DNA from: Bergeyella sp.
GTDB taxonomy: Bacteria > Bacteroidota > Bacteroidia > Flavobacteriales > Weeksellaceae
Direction: 5' to 3'
Length of the DNA stretch: 64,000 nt
Assembly (NCBI GenBank): GCA_030263285.1
Contig: SZYB01000002.1
Coordinates: forward strand, 310,001 to 374,000
Each line of letters starts with the position of its first letter. Position 1 is the stretch's first letter. Position numbers and translations under genes: made by a program. Under the pieces are notes generated by a model that had not been told where the DNA came from, did not search any database, and saw only the letters and a program-made list of their open reading frames with translations. This document shows positions 62,589 through 64,000 of this stretch, in pieces.

Positions 62589-64000
62589 ATGAGTTTTTTA
62601 CGAGACGCCAAGAATAAAATATACAGCGGGGATAATATTGTAAGCCTTTCGGACATTCGATATTTACCGAGGTGGGTTATTCTGATTATTGATTTGGTTA
62701 TTGTTTTTTTTGCTGCTGTTTTTTCTAACCTCATTACGAAAAGAATAGGACATCAGACGGTTTTTTATGATAATTTTCTGGTATTCACCTTGATTCTCTC
62801 TGTGAGTCTTTTTTTCATGTTTGTTTTTAAGACTTATTCGGGGATTATTCGCCATTCTACTTTTATTGACTTATTTAAACTGATCATTTCTACCTTTTGT
62901 TCTGTCATTGCTCTTGGGGTTTTTCAAGGGATTTTTTACAGTATACTAGACGTAGAAATTATTTTCACTCCTTTTGCATTTTTGTCTATTTATGGGGCAC
63001 TTGCTATCATTTTTTTGTTTCTCTTTCGTCTCACGGTCAAAGAGTTTTTTTATTTTGCCAGAGAGTTCAGGAGAAGCGGACTGAAGAAAAGAGTTTTGGT
63101 ACTGGGGATCGGAGAGCAGTCTATTGCCATTGCAAGAGCGATTATAGATAACCCCGCCATGCCCTATTCTGTAGAAGGGTTTATCACGCAGCGTAAAGAT
63201 TATAATAGAGCGAAAATACTGGGCAGGAAGATTTATTTTAAAAAGAATATAGAAAAAAAATCGAAAGAAAATTTAGGGGTAGAGGGAGTAATTATTATTA
63301 AAGAAACGGTATCTCGGGATGAAATGATTCACTGGGTCAATTTATTTCTTGAGAAAGGCATCCAGGTTTTCAAGGCGCCTTCTGTACAAAAATTAAGAGA
63401 TCATGAGGTTGCTAACTCAATCAGGAATTTACAAATAGAAGATTTACTCAACAGAAAACCCATAATAATAAACAATACAGAGGTAAGCAAAACTCATTTT
63501 AACAAGAACATTTTGGTAACTGGAGGAGCGGGATCTATCGGATCGGAAATCGTGAGGCAAGTCGCCAAATTTAAGCCTGCTCTTATTGTGGTACTGGATC
63601 AGGCGGAGACGCCTTTGCACGACATAGAGAGGGAGCTTAAGAGCACGCTCCCTCATGTCAGGATGCGGTTTGTATTAGCTGATATTACGAATGCGAAACG
63701 AATGGAAAGTCTTTTTAAGAAAATGCATTTTTCCATGGTATATCACGCCGCTGCATATAAACACGTACCTACGGTGGAAGACAATCCTCATGAAGGGGTT
63801 TTTGTAAATGTTTGTGGGACCAAAAACCTAGCCACACTCGCCAGCAGGTATAAGGTAGACCGGTTTGTTATGATTTCTACGGATAAGGCTGTAAATCCTT
63901 CTAATGTAATGGGCGCCTCTAAGAGGGTGGCAGAACTTTTTGTTCAGGCTCTGCAGAAAGAGGAGGGAAATCACACGAAATTTATCACTACCCGATTTGG
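62589..64000 (+). CDS. FlaA1/CapD-type nucleotide-sugar 4,6-dehydratase, membrane form, cut by window edge
   Basis: Frame open from the ATG at 62589 to the right edge (about 470 codons seen). Four N-terminal membrane segments (WVILIIDLVIVFFAAVF and three more, about 35-150) precede a Rossmann-like CoA_binding_3 region with RVLVLGIGEQSIAIARAII. The CapD epimerase domain then opens with ILVTGGAGSIGSEIVRQ and continues AAYKHVPTVEDNPHEG and STDKAVNPSNVMGASKRVAE. The SMK-type catalytic set (Met in place of Tyr) is that of the WbpM/FlaA1 family, which makes 4-keto-6-deoxy-UDP-sugars for surface polysaccharide. It may mark the start of a capsule or LPS gene region. Confidence 0.92.
   Translation, partial: MSFLRDAKNKIYSGDNIVSLSDIRYLPRWVILIIDLVIVFFAAVFSNLITKRIGHQTVFYDNFLVFTLILSVSLFFMFVFKTYSGIIRHSTFIDLFKLIISTFCSVIALGVFQGIFYSILDVEIIFTPFAFLSIYGALAIIFLFLFRLTVKEFFYFAREFRRSGLKKRVLVLGIGEQSIAIARAIIDNPAMPYSVEGFITQRKDYNRAKILGRKIYFKKNIEKKSKENLGVEGVIIIKETVSRDEMIHWVNLFLEKGIQVFKAPSVQKLRDHEVANSIRNLQIEDLLNRKPIIINNTEVSKTHFNKNILVTGGAGSIGSEIVRQVAKFKPALIVVLDQAETPLHDIERELKSTLPHVRMRFVLADITNAKRMESLFKKMHFSMVYHAAAYKHVPTVEDNPHEGVFVNVCGTKNLATLASRYKVDRFVMISTDKAVNPSNVMGASKRVAELFVQALQKEEGNHTKFITTRF

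Noticed and set aside
1-64000. CRISPR array, prophage or transposon
   Set aside because: I saw no regularly spaced repeats, no phage structural genes and no transposase; repeats are limited to TSP3 units and short tandem duplications.

Overview
The window looks like a chromosomal segment of a member of the Bacteroidota, class Flavobacteriia, most likely from the Chryseobacterium/Riemerella side (Weeksellaceae). The evidence is the AT-rich DNA, repeated promoter boxes of the form TAnnTTTG with few Shine-Dalgarno sequences, the lineage-typical gene set (DUF3078, DUF4295 behind rpmB-rpmG, OmpA proteins with thrombospondin type 3 repeats, DUF3817, a YbiT-type ABC-F protein with a decayed second P-loop), and the ribB gene fused to a decayed ribA-like half. 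I cannot fix the genus. Almost everything is core chromosome. I see no prophage, no insertion sequence with an intact transposase, and no CRISPR array.

Layout. 1-4.2 kb: the end of dprA (running off the left edge), a small secreted protein, a DUF3078 protein, a TauE/SafE-type exporter and a metallo-beta-lactamase/rhodanese protein; the last two suggest sulfur handling. 4.2-4.65 kb: a gene-poor stretch with a possible structured RNA and a possible attenuator-like pair of hairpins. 4.65-9.7 kb: envelope genes (NlpC/P60 lipoprotein, Cys-rich secreted protein, TonB receptor with a heavy-metal-binding N-terminus, LamB-type porin). 9.7-23 kb: repair and RNA modification (msrB, mtaB, recO), a two-gene 5'-nucleotidase, dapA, a decayed nitronate monooxygenase gene, gcvP, a DnaJ-domain protein and a PpiD/SurA-type foldase. 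23-33 kb: lon, pgi, folD-queE, rpmB-rpmG-DUF4295-ftsY, sppA, folK. 33-42.9 kb: OmpA, recQ, fmt, ribB(A), tRNA-Cys, tpx, a 1.4-kb decayed stretch, aroC and a TlpA-like thioredoxin.

43-48 kb is the most coherent unit: a minus-strand methionine operon metX-hom-metZ-metF preceded by a recognisable SAM-I riboswitch. It would take aspartate semialdehyde to O-acyl-homoserine, then homocysteine, and supply the methyl donor. 48-56.6 kb holds a redoxin, miaA, a small lipoprotein, yicC-gmk, DUF3817, nadD, recJ and a YbiT-type ABC-F protein. 56.7-64 kb holds smpB, a second OmpA/TSP3 protein, yebC, DUF72, glyA, recX and the start of a FlaA1/CapD-type sugar dehydratase cut by the right edge.

The points most worth a second look are gmk, which has no ATG, GTG or TTG start and sits right behind a 17-bp tandem repeat; the SAM-I riboswitch operon with a 53-nt metX/hom overlap; the possible three-way-junction RNA near 4.3 kb; very short or absent leaders at aroC and smpB; and two decayed loci pointing to ongoing gene loss. 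I found no clear evidence of an entirely new defence or mobile system.
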